Source: Nymphaea colorata
Lineage: Eukaryota; Streptophyta; Magnoliopsida; Nymphaeales; Nymphaeaceae
Length of the DNA: 64,000 bases
Direction of reading: 5' to 3'
Assembly (NCBI RefSeq): GCF_008831285.2
Contig: NC_045142.1
Location: 25,929,876-25,993,875 of the forward strand
Positions 23,021 through 34,979 of the stretch are shown piece by piece; the first letter of the stretch is position 1; each line of letters begins with the position of its first letter. The position numbers were made by a program, and so were the translations under genes. The notes under the pieces were generated by a model. It searched no databases. It saw nothing but the letters and a program-made list of their open reading frames with translations, and was not told where the DNA came from.

Positions 23021-23693
23021 GGAAGTCGAAGGCAGTGTTTTCATAATTTATCGATGGAAAAACTTTTCTAAATTTTCATTTTTAAATGATTTTTTTTTGT
23101 AAAATTTTATTGATTTTAATGACTTTTTAACATTTTTGACTAAGTTGCATGTGGAATCACTAGACTTACCCAACCGACAGCCTCGCTGATTTGCTTTAGA
23201 AACTCATTTTCATGACATTGGTTGAATGTTATCATAACTTTAGAAACTCATTTTCACAAATCAACCTAACATAAGGTTGACGATGGTTGAAGCTCAATAT
23301 ATCAATATAAAGGTGTAACAGGCGAAATGAAAGTGAGTCGAGAGTGCACATATCATGCACATGCACGTAACTATCATATGCACAAAAAATGGATAAAATC
23401 TTCAAACATTTGGATCACTAGTGATCTTAATTAATTAATGGCGTCCATCAACACCTTTTGAAGATTTAAAGTCGTCGTCGGGATCGGTGGGTCCCACAAA
23501 GACTTTACCCACCGTCAGATCTATACGGTCTTTAGATGAAAGGCATCTAACCTTTTAAAGATGGACGGCTGAAGACCATTCCTCCAAATTTGCTTTTGCC
23601 TTTTTAGATGTTTGGCGCAGCCGGCTGAAAAAAGATGCCTTGGATGGTCTTCCATCTAAGGCACCATTGAATCGCGTCGCTCAAGTGGCACCG

Positions 23694-23742
<49 letters not shown>

Positions 23743-24163
23743 TCAATGACGTGTTTCATGGCACATAAAATTCAAATTGAGCAATGATAACACCTAATTA
23801 CAATTGGGACTAGACATTACATATGTCAAGGGGCGGAGCCAAGGAGAGCGGACAGGGCGGAGCGAAGCCAAGGAGGGCGGACAGGGCGGAGCCAAGTTGG
23901 GCTGACCGGGGCCACCAAGATTGTTGTGTATCATCTTCATATAGTGCATAGGAATCCCACTACCATAAATACTATGTGCGCCTGCCACCTGCCACGCTAA
24001 GGGAGAGCCCATGATAGGGCAGCATAGAGGTGGGTTTGGGCAATCGCCCTCACCAGCTCCCTAAAATCTCTTTATTTTCATATAGATATTATAAAAAATA
24101 TGCTTATTTATATATACCACTATGTTTGGAGACTGTTTGGAAATAGTAACATTATATTATTGT

Positions 24164-24230
<67 letters not shown>

Positions 24231-25930
24231 CTCAATAATTGATAGATTTATAATTATTTTTTTAAAAATATTTTATGAATCTGCTCCACTTTTTTGGGGC
24301 ATATGCATGAACCAGTAACAGCCCAAAGAACCCCTTAAAGTGTGAAGGCCTTATAATTAGTGCCCTTTCAACTCAAAATTCTTGGTTCTCTGGCGGAACT
24401 CAGCCAACTTGAGGATGCCAGTTGGGCAGGTACCAAACAAGAATTGAAGGAAATCAGAACCACTATGGAGAGTTAGGGCCCAATTCCCTTTTATTTTTAG
24501 ATTGGGACCAAAAAGATGGGCGAAGTTTCAACAACTATTGCGACTGGAATCTACTTCCATTAAAGTACATCTACCCAAGCTCGACGATAATGTGAAGCAG
24601 ATGTGAGTGGCTGATGTATAAGATTGCTAACCACTTAAACTCGAATTCAAGTCATTATACTATGCAAATCGAGCTCGAGCCTAAGAGTGAAATCGCCGTC
24701 TAGTTAAACAAACAGTGCTCGAGATAAAATAAGTTTGGCTCCCTTAAGTTTAAGTAAGCTCATTGGATGTTAGTGTTGCCAAAACAGCCAGACAATTTGG
24801 TCGTGGCCATCTACCACATTGTCGGTCACATAAATTGGCTTGGCCAAGATTTGACTCCCAAAGTGTTCTAACGAGTGCTTGCTTTTAATGCATTTTGGAC
24901 TTAACTGGACTTGATAAGACTCATAATATCCAAAAGTAGGGCCCCTTATGGGCTAGGCATGGACTTAATACTTTTTTTTTAACATGTAAACAAATATATC
25001 ATTATTATTATACATTTTTTTGACAATATAACTAGTTCATCGAAATTGATAGGGACATCAATGGATTGGATTCGGATTGAACTGCCAACTGAAGTGTTTT
25101 AAATAAGTTGAATATAAAAACAATTTAACATCCAATTAAAAATTGGAAGTGGATTAGAATTTAAGACATGTCATTTGATCTGATGTTAGATCGGATATAT
25201 TTTTGAATAAATGTTTGATTGGATAATAAGCATCAACTTTAGTCAGTTAAATTTTGAAATGAAGAATATCTATACATTTTGTTGTGTGAGTTGGAGGAGA
25301 GTTTTATGCTACCCTCCAACAAGAGGGCCAAAGCTCTCATCCTTTCCTTCATCTCCACATGATACCAAGTGTACTTTCATTGCATTCGGTGGTACCCCGC
25401 TATGATTCAACTTATATATATGTGGCACCTTTTGCAGCACAAGAAGTTTATGCTTCAAAACCTTGAAATGAAAACTAGCCGCCTACCAGCCCTTGCCCTT
25501 CACAGTCTCTGCCTTTTTTATTCGGGGATAATATCTAATACATATATTTTAAAAGTCGATCCTTAACATATCACAATGCAAATTATATACAGTTGTAAAT
25601 TTATAATTTAGATTCGGATATTGTAAGTTTAAAGTTCGCACCCGATTATGATATAGACTTTCATTGTCTACACCTTAAATGTGAAAGTCCAATAAAGAAG
25701 AAACGCTAAAAGGAACGTCTAATTTGTCCGTTATGATACAGTTTTCATTGTCTATGCCCAAAATATGAAAATCCAATAAATTAGGTATGGTAAAAAAAAA
25801 AAAAAGAATCCAATGGAACATCCCCATGAATTTGGTTTGATCGAACAGGTTAGGAGTTATAAATGGATCTTGTTGTTTAGCCCGGGTTCGATCGTAGACA
25901 TTTGACGTGTTTGTGTCTTAATTTTTATAT
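23021..25930. other. Intergenic DNA with repeats
   Basis: No supported gene. It contains TA tracts at 23697-23738 and 24169-24229, and short tandem copies of GGGCGGAGCCAAGG with GCGGACAGGGCGGAGC at 23826-23895, which match the termini of the hAT-like elements found elsewhere. Near 25050-25090 a piece of the GGATTGGATTCGG dispersed family appears. Confidence 0.55.
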
Positions 25931-25938
25931 AAGGAGAT

Positions 25939-26133
25939 TCAAGGGTGGAGTCAGAAATTTTTCACGAGGACGCTTGAATTAAAGTTTTTAAAATTTGGAT
26001 TATGACCCAAATATCGTTTTCAAAATTTTCATATACAACAAATGAAATTTTCTAAAATTTAAATGTAATTTTTTTTAGAATTTTTTTTGATGTGGGTTAG
26101 GGCCCATGTGGGCCCTACTTTGGATTCGCCTCT
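25939..26133. mobile_element. Short hAT-like MITE (perfect 8-bp duplication)
   Basis: A 195-bp element with related ends, AAGGGTGGAGTCAGA and TTGGATTCGCCTCT (inverted, imperfect). It is flanked by AAGGAGAT at 25931-25938 and 26134-26141. An 8-bp target duplication is the mark of hAT transposons. No coding capacity; AT-rich core. It resembles the elements at 27138 and 43079. Confidence 0.8.
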
Positions 26134-26141
26134 AAGGAGAT

Positions 26142-27137
26142 CAGGTGAGGTAGTGATGGTCCTGATGGATACATCCCAACCCAAGGCTCACAACAACTTT
26201 AGCAAAAGTGCAATAATTGAAAAAAAAAAAACTTCTTTTCAACATGTTAATGTGATTTATGAACCGACACTAATAAGGTAGAAATAAGGTAGAGTTTGAA
26301 TGATACATTGAAAAAATGATTTTTCATAAAACTTGGTTTTGTAAAAAATATTTTTCTAATAAGTTTTGAAAAACATGTTTTTCATGTTTGGGTGAGCAGG
26401 CAGAAACTGGTTTTTAAAAGAATAACATGAGGCGGGTAGTTTTTTCACTCTATTCTGAAAATGTTGTTTTCAGAATCTGCAAACTTTGATTTGAAACCAT
26501 CCAAACAAATCAAAAAAGGCATTTTGGAAGCAAAACAGTGTTTTGCCTCCAAAGCGCCGCCTTTTCGGGTGTATGTCTATGCATGCCCTAAGATGTTTGC
26601 TTTTTAAATTCTTGTGAAAATTTAACTTTGAGAAACAATAATAACATGTTTTACTCTCACAGTTTTGGGTATATAACATCATTTTCAAAATAAATAATTT
26701 AGCCTCGAGGGGCATAAAATAGTGGTCAGATTGGTGTGCTGATAAAAGTCTAGTCGTCAGTTTGCTTTCTATGAGTGTTACTCCTTTGAGCTATAAATAG
26801 TGGATGCCACAACACTAATTGACGTGTCGGGCTCCCTACCCAAGTTCTCAAGTTTTCCTGCACTCTTAGGGCAGAGAAAAAAAAAAAAAAAAGGGAAAAG
26901 GGACTTCAGTCTCTCCGGGTTACCTGCATGCCTCCATCTACAAAAATAATTTATGAAAATTATATTTATACAATTTAACTTATATTAATCAGGCTATACA
27001 AAATTGGCTGAGAGAGCTGGTTCATAGGTCTGCTCTACTAATCTAAAACCGTCAATTATTTGCCTGTCCTAATTAAGGATTTGGAGATATACACAACTTT
27101 CTTGAACTCTATAGATATACCTCTTATTTCCCTAAAC
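26142..27137. other. Intergenic, no gene seen
   Basis: AT-rich sequence with homopolymer runs and no recognised motif or frame. Part of it (about 26290-26560) may be another decayed repeat, but I could not define its ends. Confidence 0.5.
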
Positions 27138-27319
27138 CATGGGTGGAGCCAAGGTAGGCCCCGCATGGGCTCAAATCCCACCTCAATTTTTTTGAAATTT
27201 ACATGTAAATTTTAAAAAATATCACTTGTTTTCTATAAAAATTTTGAAAAAATGGTATTTCAGCCCTAATCAAAATTTAAAAACTTTAATTTGGCTCTCT
27301 TCATGAAAAATTGCTCCTG
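27138..27319. mobile_element. Short hAT-like MITE (8-bp duplication CCCTAAAC)
   Basis: A 182-bp element starting CATGGGTGGAGCCAAGG and ending TTGCTCCTG. CCCTAAAC lies at 27130-27137 and again at 27320-27327. Its interior (ACATGTAAATTTTAAAAAA, GGTATTTCAG) recurs at 35970-36140, so it belongs to a family with several copies here. Confidence 0.85.
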
Positions 27320-28029
27320 CCCTAAACCAAACTTCAACCTCACCGACGAAAGGTGACAGGTACAATCAACAGTTAGTGCATTGTCTGGAGCTTTTTCTTG
27401 AGTCAAGTTCTTGTTTTCCCCTTGCTTTTTCCTTTTTGGATCTTCACTTTATGGTACAATAGCAGATCCAATAAATCATTATCAATGTGTCCAAATTTTT
27501 GGCGGGGGTCTGCTGCCTTTCTTTATATTGTACTTTTTATCCAAAGAAATATACAACCAAAATGCCTGATTATAACCGACTCGGTGAGAAAATTAAGCAT
27601 CAATATGTGACCTTTTAGTTGAGAAGCGACACTATTAAGGTACATACATGCTGTTGTTATAGCACAAGATGTGGACACTAATAAGAAAATATATGCCTTG
27701 TTACATCATATCTAATTACATCTAGTAAGATTGGTCGTCGGAATCAAGATTTCTTTTTCAGGCGGCATCACATCTAACTACATCCTTATGAAAAAGGACA
27801 ATCAGTACCATTAGAAGATTTATTCATCCAATATGAATGCTCCGGCATGGGCATTTGTTAGGGTTTGACAAAGCAGCAAAAACCCCACATGTTAGAAGCC
27901 ACTGTTTTTGGACTCTTTTTTTTTTTTTTCAATTTTTAGATGTCCAGGCAAAGAGCTTTCGGGGTCATGCCATTAACATGGAAAGACATGTTTCCACGTT
28001 TTACCAGAGCATTTTGATAATTGTACAGA
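27320..28029. other. Intergenic, no gene seen
   Basis: AT-rich DNA between a MITE and the repeat array. No frame with family motifs. Confidence 0.5.
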
Positions 28030-28404
28030 GTATATATATATATATATATATTCATTTAACTCAAAAAAGGAAGCTGCTTTTGATCACCTTCGATTTAAGA
28101 TTCAAGATAACGTGATATTTTTTCCAATTTAAGAACAGTGGATTTCAGATCAGACCCTCCTCTGTTTGACAGTAGTGTGCGGTTGTTTACATGAGAGCAA
28201 GCAGTCATTTTGAGTAGTTGAACTTGCAGGTGGAGATTTGAGATTGGAGGCTATTAAACACTCATTTAACTTGAAAAAACGAGAATCTAAGCCTAACGTT
28301 CAAAGAAAAATTGTAACTGTAAAGTACTTTTTATTTGTTTGGTGAACAAAATTGAATTTAAGGGTTTTTTTTTTTTTATATCCGAGAAACAAATATAACA
28401 TAAA

Positions 28405-28445
<41 letters not shown>

Positions 28446-28820
28446 AGTATAAGAGTGCAAGCAGTAGCAGAGTTATATTTGTATATATAACTCAAAAAGA
28501 AGGCTGCTTTGATCACCTTCGATTCAAGATTCAAGATAACGCAAATTTTTTTCCAATTTAAGAACAGTGGATTTCAGATCAGACCCTCCTCTATTGGATG
28601 GTTGTTTACCTGGTAGCAAACACTCAATTTGAATAGTTGAACTTGCAGGTGGAGATTTGAGATTGGAGGCTATCAAACACTCGTTTAAATTGAAAAAACA
28701 AGAATCTAAGCCTAACATTCAAAGAAAAATTGTATCTGTAAAGTATTTTTTATTTGTTTGGTGAACAAAATTGAATCTAAGGGGTTTTTTTCTTTTATAT
28801 CCGAGAAACAAATATAACAT

Positions 28821-28861
<41 letters not shown>

Positions 28862-29538
28862 GCAAGCTGTAGCAGAGTTATATATATATATATATATATA
28901 TATATTGATCACCTTCTATTTAAGATTGAAGATAACGTAATATTTTTTCAAATTTAAGAACAGTGGATTTCAGATCAGACCCTCTTCTATCGGATTTTAG
29001 TGTATGGTTGTTTACCTGGGAGCAAACATTAAATTTGAGTAGTTGAACTTGCAGGTGGAGATTTGAGATTGGAGGCTATGAAACAGTCAATTAAGTTGAA
29101 AAGACAAGAATCTAAGCCTAACATTCAAAGAAAAATTGTGTTTGTATAGTAGGCCTGGGCAATGGGCCGGGCTGCCGCCGGACCTGCCCGATTGGGCCCG
29201 GGCTTGGGCCGGGAATTTCCTGGCCCGAGCCCGATAGGTCGGCCCGGCGGCAGCCCGGCCCGGTGGCGGCCGGCTCGGCCCGTTTACATTAAAAATTTAT
29301 CATTTATTTTTTTTTAAATTTTTTTTGTTTTAAAAATATATATTTAGTATTACTAAATACATTTTACATTTTAAAAAAATATTTTATAATTAAAAAAATT
29401 AATTTTTAATTTCAAATAGGCCGGGCCGGGCCCGGGCCAGGCTCACCGGCCCGATGCCCACCCTTACTGTATAGTATGTTTATTTGTTTGATGAACAAAA
29501 TTGAATCAAATGTTTCTTTTAAGATCTGAGAAATAGCA

Positions 29539-29589
<51 letters not shown>

Positions 29590-29961
29590 TCAAAACGGAA
29601 GCTGCTTTTGATCACCTTCGATTTAAGATTCAAGATAACGTAATATTTTTTCCAATTTAAGAACAGTGGCTTTCAGATCAGACCCTCCTCTATTGGTTTT
29701 TAGTGTACCGTTGTTTACTTGGAAGCAAACACTCATTTTGAGTAGTTGAACTTTCAGGTGGAGATTTGAGATTTAAGGCTATCAAACACTCCTTTAACTT
29801 GAAAAGCCTAACATTCAAAGAAAAATTGTGTCTGTGACGTATTTTTATTTGTTTGATGAAGAAAATTGAATCTAAGGACTTTTTTAGATCGGAAAAACAA
29901 ATATAACATAAAACACACTCTCTCTCTCTTTAGTATAAGAGTGCAAGCAGTAGCAGAGTTA

Positions 29962-29994
<33 letters not shown>

Positions 29995-30343
29995 CTCAAA
30001 AAGAAAGCTTCTTTTGATCACCTTCGATTTAAGATTAAAGATAACGTAATATTTTTTCCAATTTAAGAACAGTGGATTTCAGATCAGAGTCATCAGACCC
30101 TTCTCCATCGGATTTTAGTGTACGGTTTTTTACTTGGGAGCAAACACTCAATTTGAGTAGTTGACCTTGCAGGTGGAAATTCAGATTTGAGATTGGAGGC
30201 AATCAAACACTCATTTAAGTTGAAAAAACAAGAATCTAAGCCTAACGTTCAAAGAAAATTTGTATCTGCAACGTATTTTTTATTTGTTTGATGAAGAAAA
30301 TTGAATCTAAGGTTTTTTTTTAGATCTGGGAAACAAATATAAC

Positions 30344-30384
<41 letters not shown>
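28030..30384. repeat. Tandem array of five units of about 400 bp
   Basis: The anchor GATCACCTTCGATTTAAG (with small changes) occurs at 28082, 28511, 28907, 29610 and 30016. Spacings are 429, 396, 703 and 406; the long one contains a 325-bp insertion, giving about 378 without it. Each unit carries AGAACAGTGGATTTCAGATCAG, GCAGGTGGAGATTTGAGATT and AGAATCTAAGCCTAAC. Most end in a (CT)n tract, a GCAGTAGCAGAGTTATA block and (TA)n. No open frame spans a unit. Confidence 0.93.
29151..29467. mobile_element. GC-rich hAT-like MITE inside array unit 3
   Basis: It begins AGGCCTGGGCAATGGGCCGG and ends GCCCGATGCCCACCCTTAC, which are imperfect inverted repeats. It is flanked by TGTATAGT at 29143-29150 and 29468-29475 (8-bp duplication). 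The ends are GC-rich (GGGCCGGGC-type) around a very AT-rich core. It inserted after the array unit formed. Confidence 0.85.
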
Positions 30385-30385
<1 letters not shown>

Positions 30386-32820
30386 AGTTTAACTTTGATA
30401 ACAACAACCCAACCTACGTTACTTTGCACGTCGAAGAAGATTTTATAGATTGCCCATTAAAGTTCCGGTCATATTTTACTAATTCTGAGAACTTGTTTTC
30501 GTCGTCTGTGCTGGTTGAGCTTTACTGTTAACTGGTATATATTAAATCGATAATCATTCTTCCTTTGTTATAATACTATTGCACTGAAAACGATGGCGGC
30601 TATAAAGAAACCATACGCATGCATCTTTCTGATAGAAATGGTACCCAATAATGTGACATCAAGTTATTAATTTGTGGCATATATAAATCAGTTAAAAGCC
30701 ACCAAAATTTCCACATGATGACATGTCCTGACCAAATAAAGGTATCAAGAGCCCATTTGATTATAATGTTTTGGAAAACCTGCAGTCTTTTTCTAACAAA
30801 GCCTGGTGGTTTCAACTATGACTCATACATTGGAATAAAATAACGAACACTGATGACAAATGAGTGCGAACAAATGAGAGGACAAGTCTACTCCACGATG
30901 GAAAAGATGAGCACTGCAGGAAGTAAACGAAATGGGAATCTTGAGAGAGTTTAAGTAAAATATAGACCTTAGAAGACGCTTGATGTGAACATTATATTCT
31001 CGGAGTGCATGTTCTTAAAACACATGGTGCATGAAAACTACATTTTTTATGAATACCAAAGTTGGTGTGATTATGCATCTCAATTTTCAGTCGAACAATC
31101 AAATGCTCCACCATGTTTTCTGGAATATTAGTTCTACGAATATAATATTTTTCTTACGAAATGCTGTCGGATAGAGCTGCTGGCGCGGCAGAGATCGCAG
31201 GCCCTTACGAGCATTGACAGGAACAGAAAATTGCATGGAGTCAGCGTTATATATATATATATATATATAATATAAACTTCATGCATGTAAGTTTAGATTA
31301 AGGCGAAAATCGTGTATTATTGCAGAACTTGTCTATTTTGATTCAGACATTTTGCCAATAATATCGGGGAATGAAAAGCCTAATCTTTCGGAACGATGTG
31401 GAATAAAGACGACGACAATTGCACCCTTGTCTTTCATCGTTGGCATCCTCATCCATGAAGCAAGGGATAGCGATGAAGTGAGGGAAAGAGATCAAGGAAT
31501 ATTACTAATGAAAAACATGTATCTTAATTTCCCCTCTTTTTTAATTAAATTCATGGTGCTTGCATGCTTTTTGCATTTGTCTGCGGTGATTTGTCAATAT
31601 CTGCGTCTTATTTGATTTCTAAAAGTTTTCAACCTTATTCTTTTTAAAGGAAAAAGTAATTAGCTTCCATTAAAACTTATAGAAAATTAATATGAACAAT
31701 TAATTTCCCTCTACATTAGTACAAAAATAAGTAGGCCTTACCCTTTCAACCTCGTCATATATATATATATATATAATTCCAAAACTACTGAATAGATAGG
31801 TTTAGAGATATAAGAAGGGACACCCTAAAGCTGGTGAGATGTTTGTCTCCAATAACTGGGCAATAGGCAAAGCTGTCAGTGGGTAGTACCCGATACCCAA
31901 CCCAACTAGGGTCCAGGCCCAAAAAAAGGGCTTTGCTGGCCCAAAATGTTATCGGGCTGGTTCAGGTTGGCCTGATAAACCAGAGTGAAAAACTGATAAC
32001 AGTTTTTTAGTATATATTTTATTATATATATATCTAATTATAATATTTTATTATAATTATTAATATATATATTATTTTATATAAATTAATAATTTAATTA
32101 GGCGGACCCGGGGCTAGAGCCCCAGTTTTGGGTATCAGGCGGCGGTTTGGGCCGGTCCAATGCCCTGGCTTAAAAAAGTACCCTAAAAAATAATTAAAAA
32201 ACCTTCTTGAAAAAACAAAATTGTAAAAAAAAAAGGCTGTTTTAATAAATATGGTGCCCTCTCAACACGCACCACACATAAAGGAATGCCTTATTCTAAG
32301 ACCAACATTGCTAAAGGTAACTCAAACTTCATGCACAAATATGTATTGATGGGAATAAAAAGGGGAGTTGGGATATTTTCAAAATTTTTTATAAAAAATA
32401 TATATTTTTTGGACTTTTTAATTGTTTCGATAACCACTTTTTGCCTTTTAATAATTTTTTTTTTAAATTCCACATAACCCAACCGATTTTGATCGAGAGA
32501 GAAAAATAGCATATAATATGGAAATTTATTAACAAAATTGGGTGACTAATAATGACCAAGAAAACACAAAGTCAGCAAAAAAAAAAAAAAAGAGAAAAGA
32601 AAAATGTGAACAAAGAAGCCACCGCAAAAGAAGAAGTTGCAGAGAAAAAGATAAATATAGAGAAAGAAAAAGAGTTGTGGAGCATAAAGCTGGCGTGCCC
32701 ATGCAGATTAAGGAGACGCATTACACGTTGTTCTTCCTTGGCCACTCCCAACAATGAGAAAGACTCCAAATCCACCAATTTCTTGACCCAACTGACCAAT
32801 CTAAGCCACAAGAAACTGGC
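30385..32820. other. Intergenic DNA with degraded repeats
   Basis: No supported gene. Contains TA tracts near 31248-31270 and 31758-31774, and a GC-rich repeat pair around 31890-31990 and 32100-32170 (GGGCTGG..., GGCGGACCCGGGGC) flanking an AT-rich core, probably one decayed miniature element. Confidence 0.5.
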
Positions 32821-32830
32821 GTTTCCTCCC

Positions 32831-32837
32831 TATTTAA
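32831..32837 (+). promoter_or_regulatory. Probable TATA box of the inhibitor gene
   Basis: TATTTAAG about 110 bp before the ATG at 32943, giving a leader of about 80 nt. Confidence 0.6.
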
Positions 32838-32942
32838 GCAAACAAGACTACTTGGACTTCCACTACCCATCACAAAAGAGGAGGCGATTAAGGAAAAAGC
32901 TGAACTCTTGAAGAAAAAAGGCACAAAGAAATTCAAACAGAA

Positions 32943-33551
32943 ATGGAGGCAAAGCTCTACGGCACGCTGGGAATCAGGCCATGCTTCTTCTTCTTCCTGT
33001 GTCTCTCCATCATCTTCACGTTCTTTACTCCGGCCATCTCCGGCGCGAGAGCGCGCTCCGCATATAATCAAAACGCCACCGGTCCGAACGATAAGCTCAT
33101 CGCCCATGTCTGCAAACCGGCTCCATACTACAAGCTCTGTGTGGACGTCCTGAAGGCTGGAGCTCCGCACGAAATCGTCGACGAGGCGGGGCTGGTGCGG
33201 ATAGCCATTGGGTCTACTGTCCGGATGGCCATGCAAACGTCGCTCTACGTTGGTAGGCTCTCTAAGAACACCAACAACGAACCCAGGTACCAAACGGCCT
33301 ATACTGCCTGCCGGATTCGATACGCCGATGTGGTGGGGAAGCTCGCCGACTGGCTTCATCATGTTGGCAAGGGCTCCAACGTCTTGGCCAAGAGATGGGT
33401 CGAGTCCGCCATAGATGACATTATCACCTGTGACAAGCTCTTTAACCAGAGGGGTATGGTCAACACGCTCTCGGCTGGAAACATCCAGCTCCTGCAGATG
33501 TGCAGGAATGATGTGGAGATCTTGGAGCACCTCAGTTCCCACAATCATTAA
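32943..33551 (+). CDS. PMEI/invertase-inhibitor-like secreted protein
   Basis: Single exon, 202 aa. Residues 1-34 are a signal peptide with a hydrophobic core (FFFFLCLSIIFTFF). The rest is a PMEI-type four-helix domain with the expected cysteines: C57 and C66 eight residues apart (VCKPAPYYKLC), C123 and C163 bridging helices, and a free C187. Length fits the 150-200 aa family. These proteins bind pectin methylesterases or acid invertases in the wall or vacuole and block them; sequence alone does not tell which target this one has. It sits between PME genes, which favours a pectin role but does not prove it. A run of GA repeats lies in its 3' UTR (33579-33602). Confidence 0.93.
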   Translation: MEAKLYGTLGIRPCFFFFLCLSIIFTFFTPAISGARARSAYNQNATGPNDKLIAHVCKPAPYYKLCVDVLKAGAPHEIVDEAGLVRIAIGSTVRMAMQTSLYVGRLSKNTNNEPRYQTAYTACRIRYADVVGKLADWLHHVGKGSNVLAKRWVESAIDDIITCDKLFNQRGMVNTLSAGNIQLLQMCRNDVEILEHLSSHNH

Positions 33552-33570
33552 TTAAAGCCAAATTTTGTGC

Positions 33571-33602
<32 letters not shown>

Positions 33603-33667
33603 GTTTTGGTGGAGCAATGCAGACTCTTAGGATGTGAAAGAAGAGTGTGAATGAATATTTTATTGGC

Positions 33668-33673
33668 AATAAA
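33668..33673 (+). terminator. Polyadenylation signal of the inhibitor gene
   Basis: AATAAA about 117 bp after the stop codon. Confidence 0.55.
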
Positions 33674-33838
33674 TTATTAAAGAAGCTTTTACATTGAAAT
33701 GCAGTCGATTCTTGTCAAAATGGATTATAGTTATTTCCAGCGATCATGAAATTCGAGAACGCCCCGTATTAGGCGAGAAAAATCTTAAAAGAGCGCCTTT
33801 CTAAAAATGGAGGAAAAAAGAACGGATCTAAAAGTTTG

Positions 33839-33938
33839 CATGGCCGGAGGATTGCACCGTCCGTGATTGGATTGGTATGCATGGCCGGAGGATTGCACCG
33901 TCCGTGATTGGATTGGTATGCATGGCCGGAGGATTGCA
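33839..33938. repeat. 41-bp minisatellite
   Basis: Two identical 41-bp units starting CATGGCCGGAGGATTGCACC at 33839 and 33880, and a partial third from 33921. The exact match points to recent duplication. Confidence 0.95.
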
Positions 33939-34158
33939 GCAACTGCGTTAACGTTATTTTTTTAGGAAACCTTTTATTTTAGGGCACATCTTTTGCTTAT
34001 AATCTAAAGATAAAAGAAACAAAGCATATTTTTTATTTTGATAAGAAGGGTTGCAGAAAATTGTAACTAAGGGTTTTAAGGGCGAAACTGGTTGTATGTA
34101 AAGCACTTGTACACGATGTAAAGGTGTAGAGAACTATGTGTATGACAGGTATGTATAA

Positions 34159-34440
34159 CGCCTTGTTTGGTTGGAGGGAAAGAGAATGATTGAGCACTTC
34201 TTTGTTTAGTTGACTAATTAGAAAGAATGAAATAGAAGAAAATTTGTTTGGCTGTGAGGGGAGGAAAATGAAAGAAGAGTATAGTGTAAATCTAATCCCT
34301 CCAAAATTGGAGGGATTGAGAATGAAAGAAAAGAAAAGTGAAAGATTGAACATTCCATTCTTTTCCCTTTTTTTTCTCTTATATTTCCTTTCCTTTCCCT
34401 TCCTCTCTTTTCTTTCCTTTCCCTCCAACCAAACTGGGCA
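34159..34440. mobile_element. Tourist-like (PIF/Harbinger) MITE
   Basis: A 282-bp element with long inverted ends: GTTTGGTTGGAGGGAAAG near the left and its complement near the right end (34406-34435). It is flanked by TAA at 34156-34158 and 34441-34443, the 3-bp target preference of PIF/Harbinger. The interior has a further inverted CCCTCCAAAATTGGAGGG. No coding capacity. Confidence 0.82.
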
Positions 34441-34443
34441 TAA

Positions 34444-34979
34444 GAGTGAGAAGATATACCATTAAAGTGGTTTAAAGGTCCACATGTCATGTACAGTGAC
34501 ACTCCTGCCTTAGACTATTGTATTTTACAAGATTAAACTATACAAATGCAATATCCATGTTGAGAAAGCTATGAATCAACATCAAATTTTTCAACATGCC
34601 TGATTTTAAAACATGATCCGTGTAAGTGGATCTGAAAGCAACTTAATGTTTATTCTATCTTTTGGACGTGAAAATCACATCTGCATGGTTGGTTTTGCCA
34701 AACTAAAGTATGTTCCAACAGTTAAAAAAAGAAACAGAACGAACTTAGTCTATAAATATAGAGTGCACAAGAAGGGAAGATAAAAAAATGGGGGAAGCAC
34801 ACTTGCAGCAAACTACTAGTTTACATGAAACACTAAAACGTTTTCATATGCAAAAACTCATAATACAACTAATACTAGTCGTTACAATTACTTAAATACA
34901 TCACTGAGAAAGCCACCTAGAAAACGACTAAATAGTACTCTTATAATATGATTTCTCATATCATCTTCCAATTGATCAA
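34444..34979. other. Intergenic region, 3' flank of PME-3
   Basis: No frame of interest. The part nearest 34980 should be the 3' UTR of PME-3 on the minus strand. Confidence 0.55.

Noticed and set aside
28030-30384. Possible CRISPR-like array
   Set aside because: Units are about 400 bp with no short repeat/unique spacer pattern, in a plant nuclear context.
30600-30815. 71-aa minus-strand frame
   Set aside because: Short, no recognised motif and no promoter support.
32721-33548. 275-aa frame antisense to the inhibitor gene
   Set aside because: The plus strand encodes a signal peptide and a correctly spaced PMEI domain; the antisense frame has no recognisable domain.
33839-33938. 41-bp repeats as a CRISPR array
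   Set aside because: Direct head-to-tail copies without spacers; a minisatellite.
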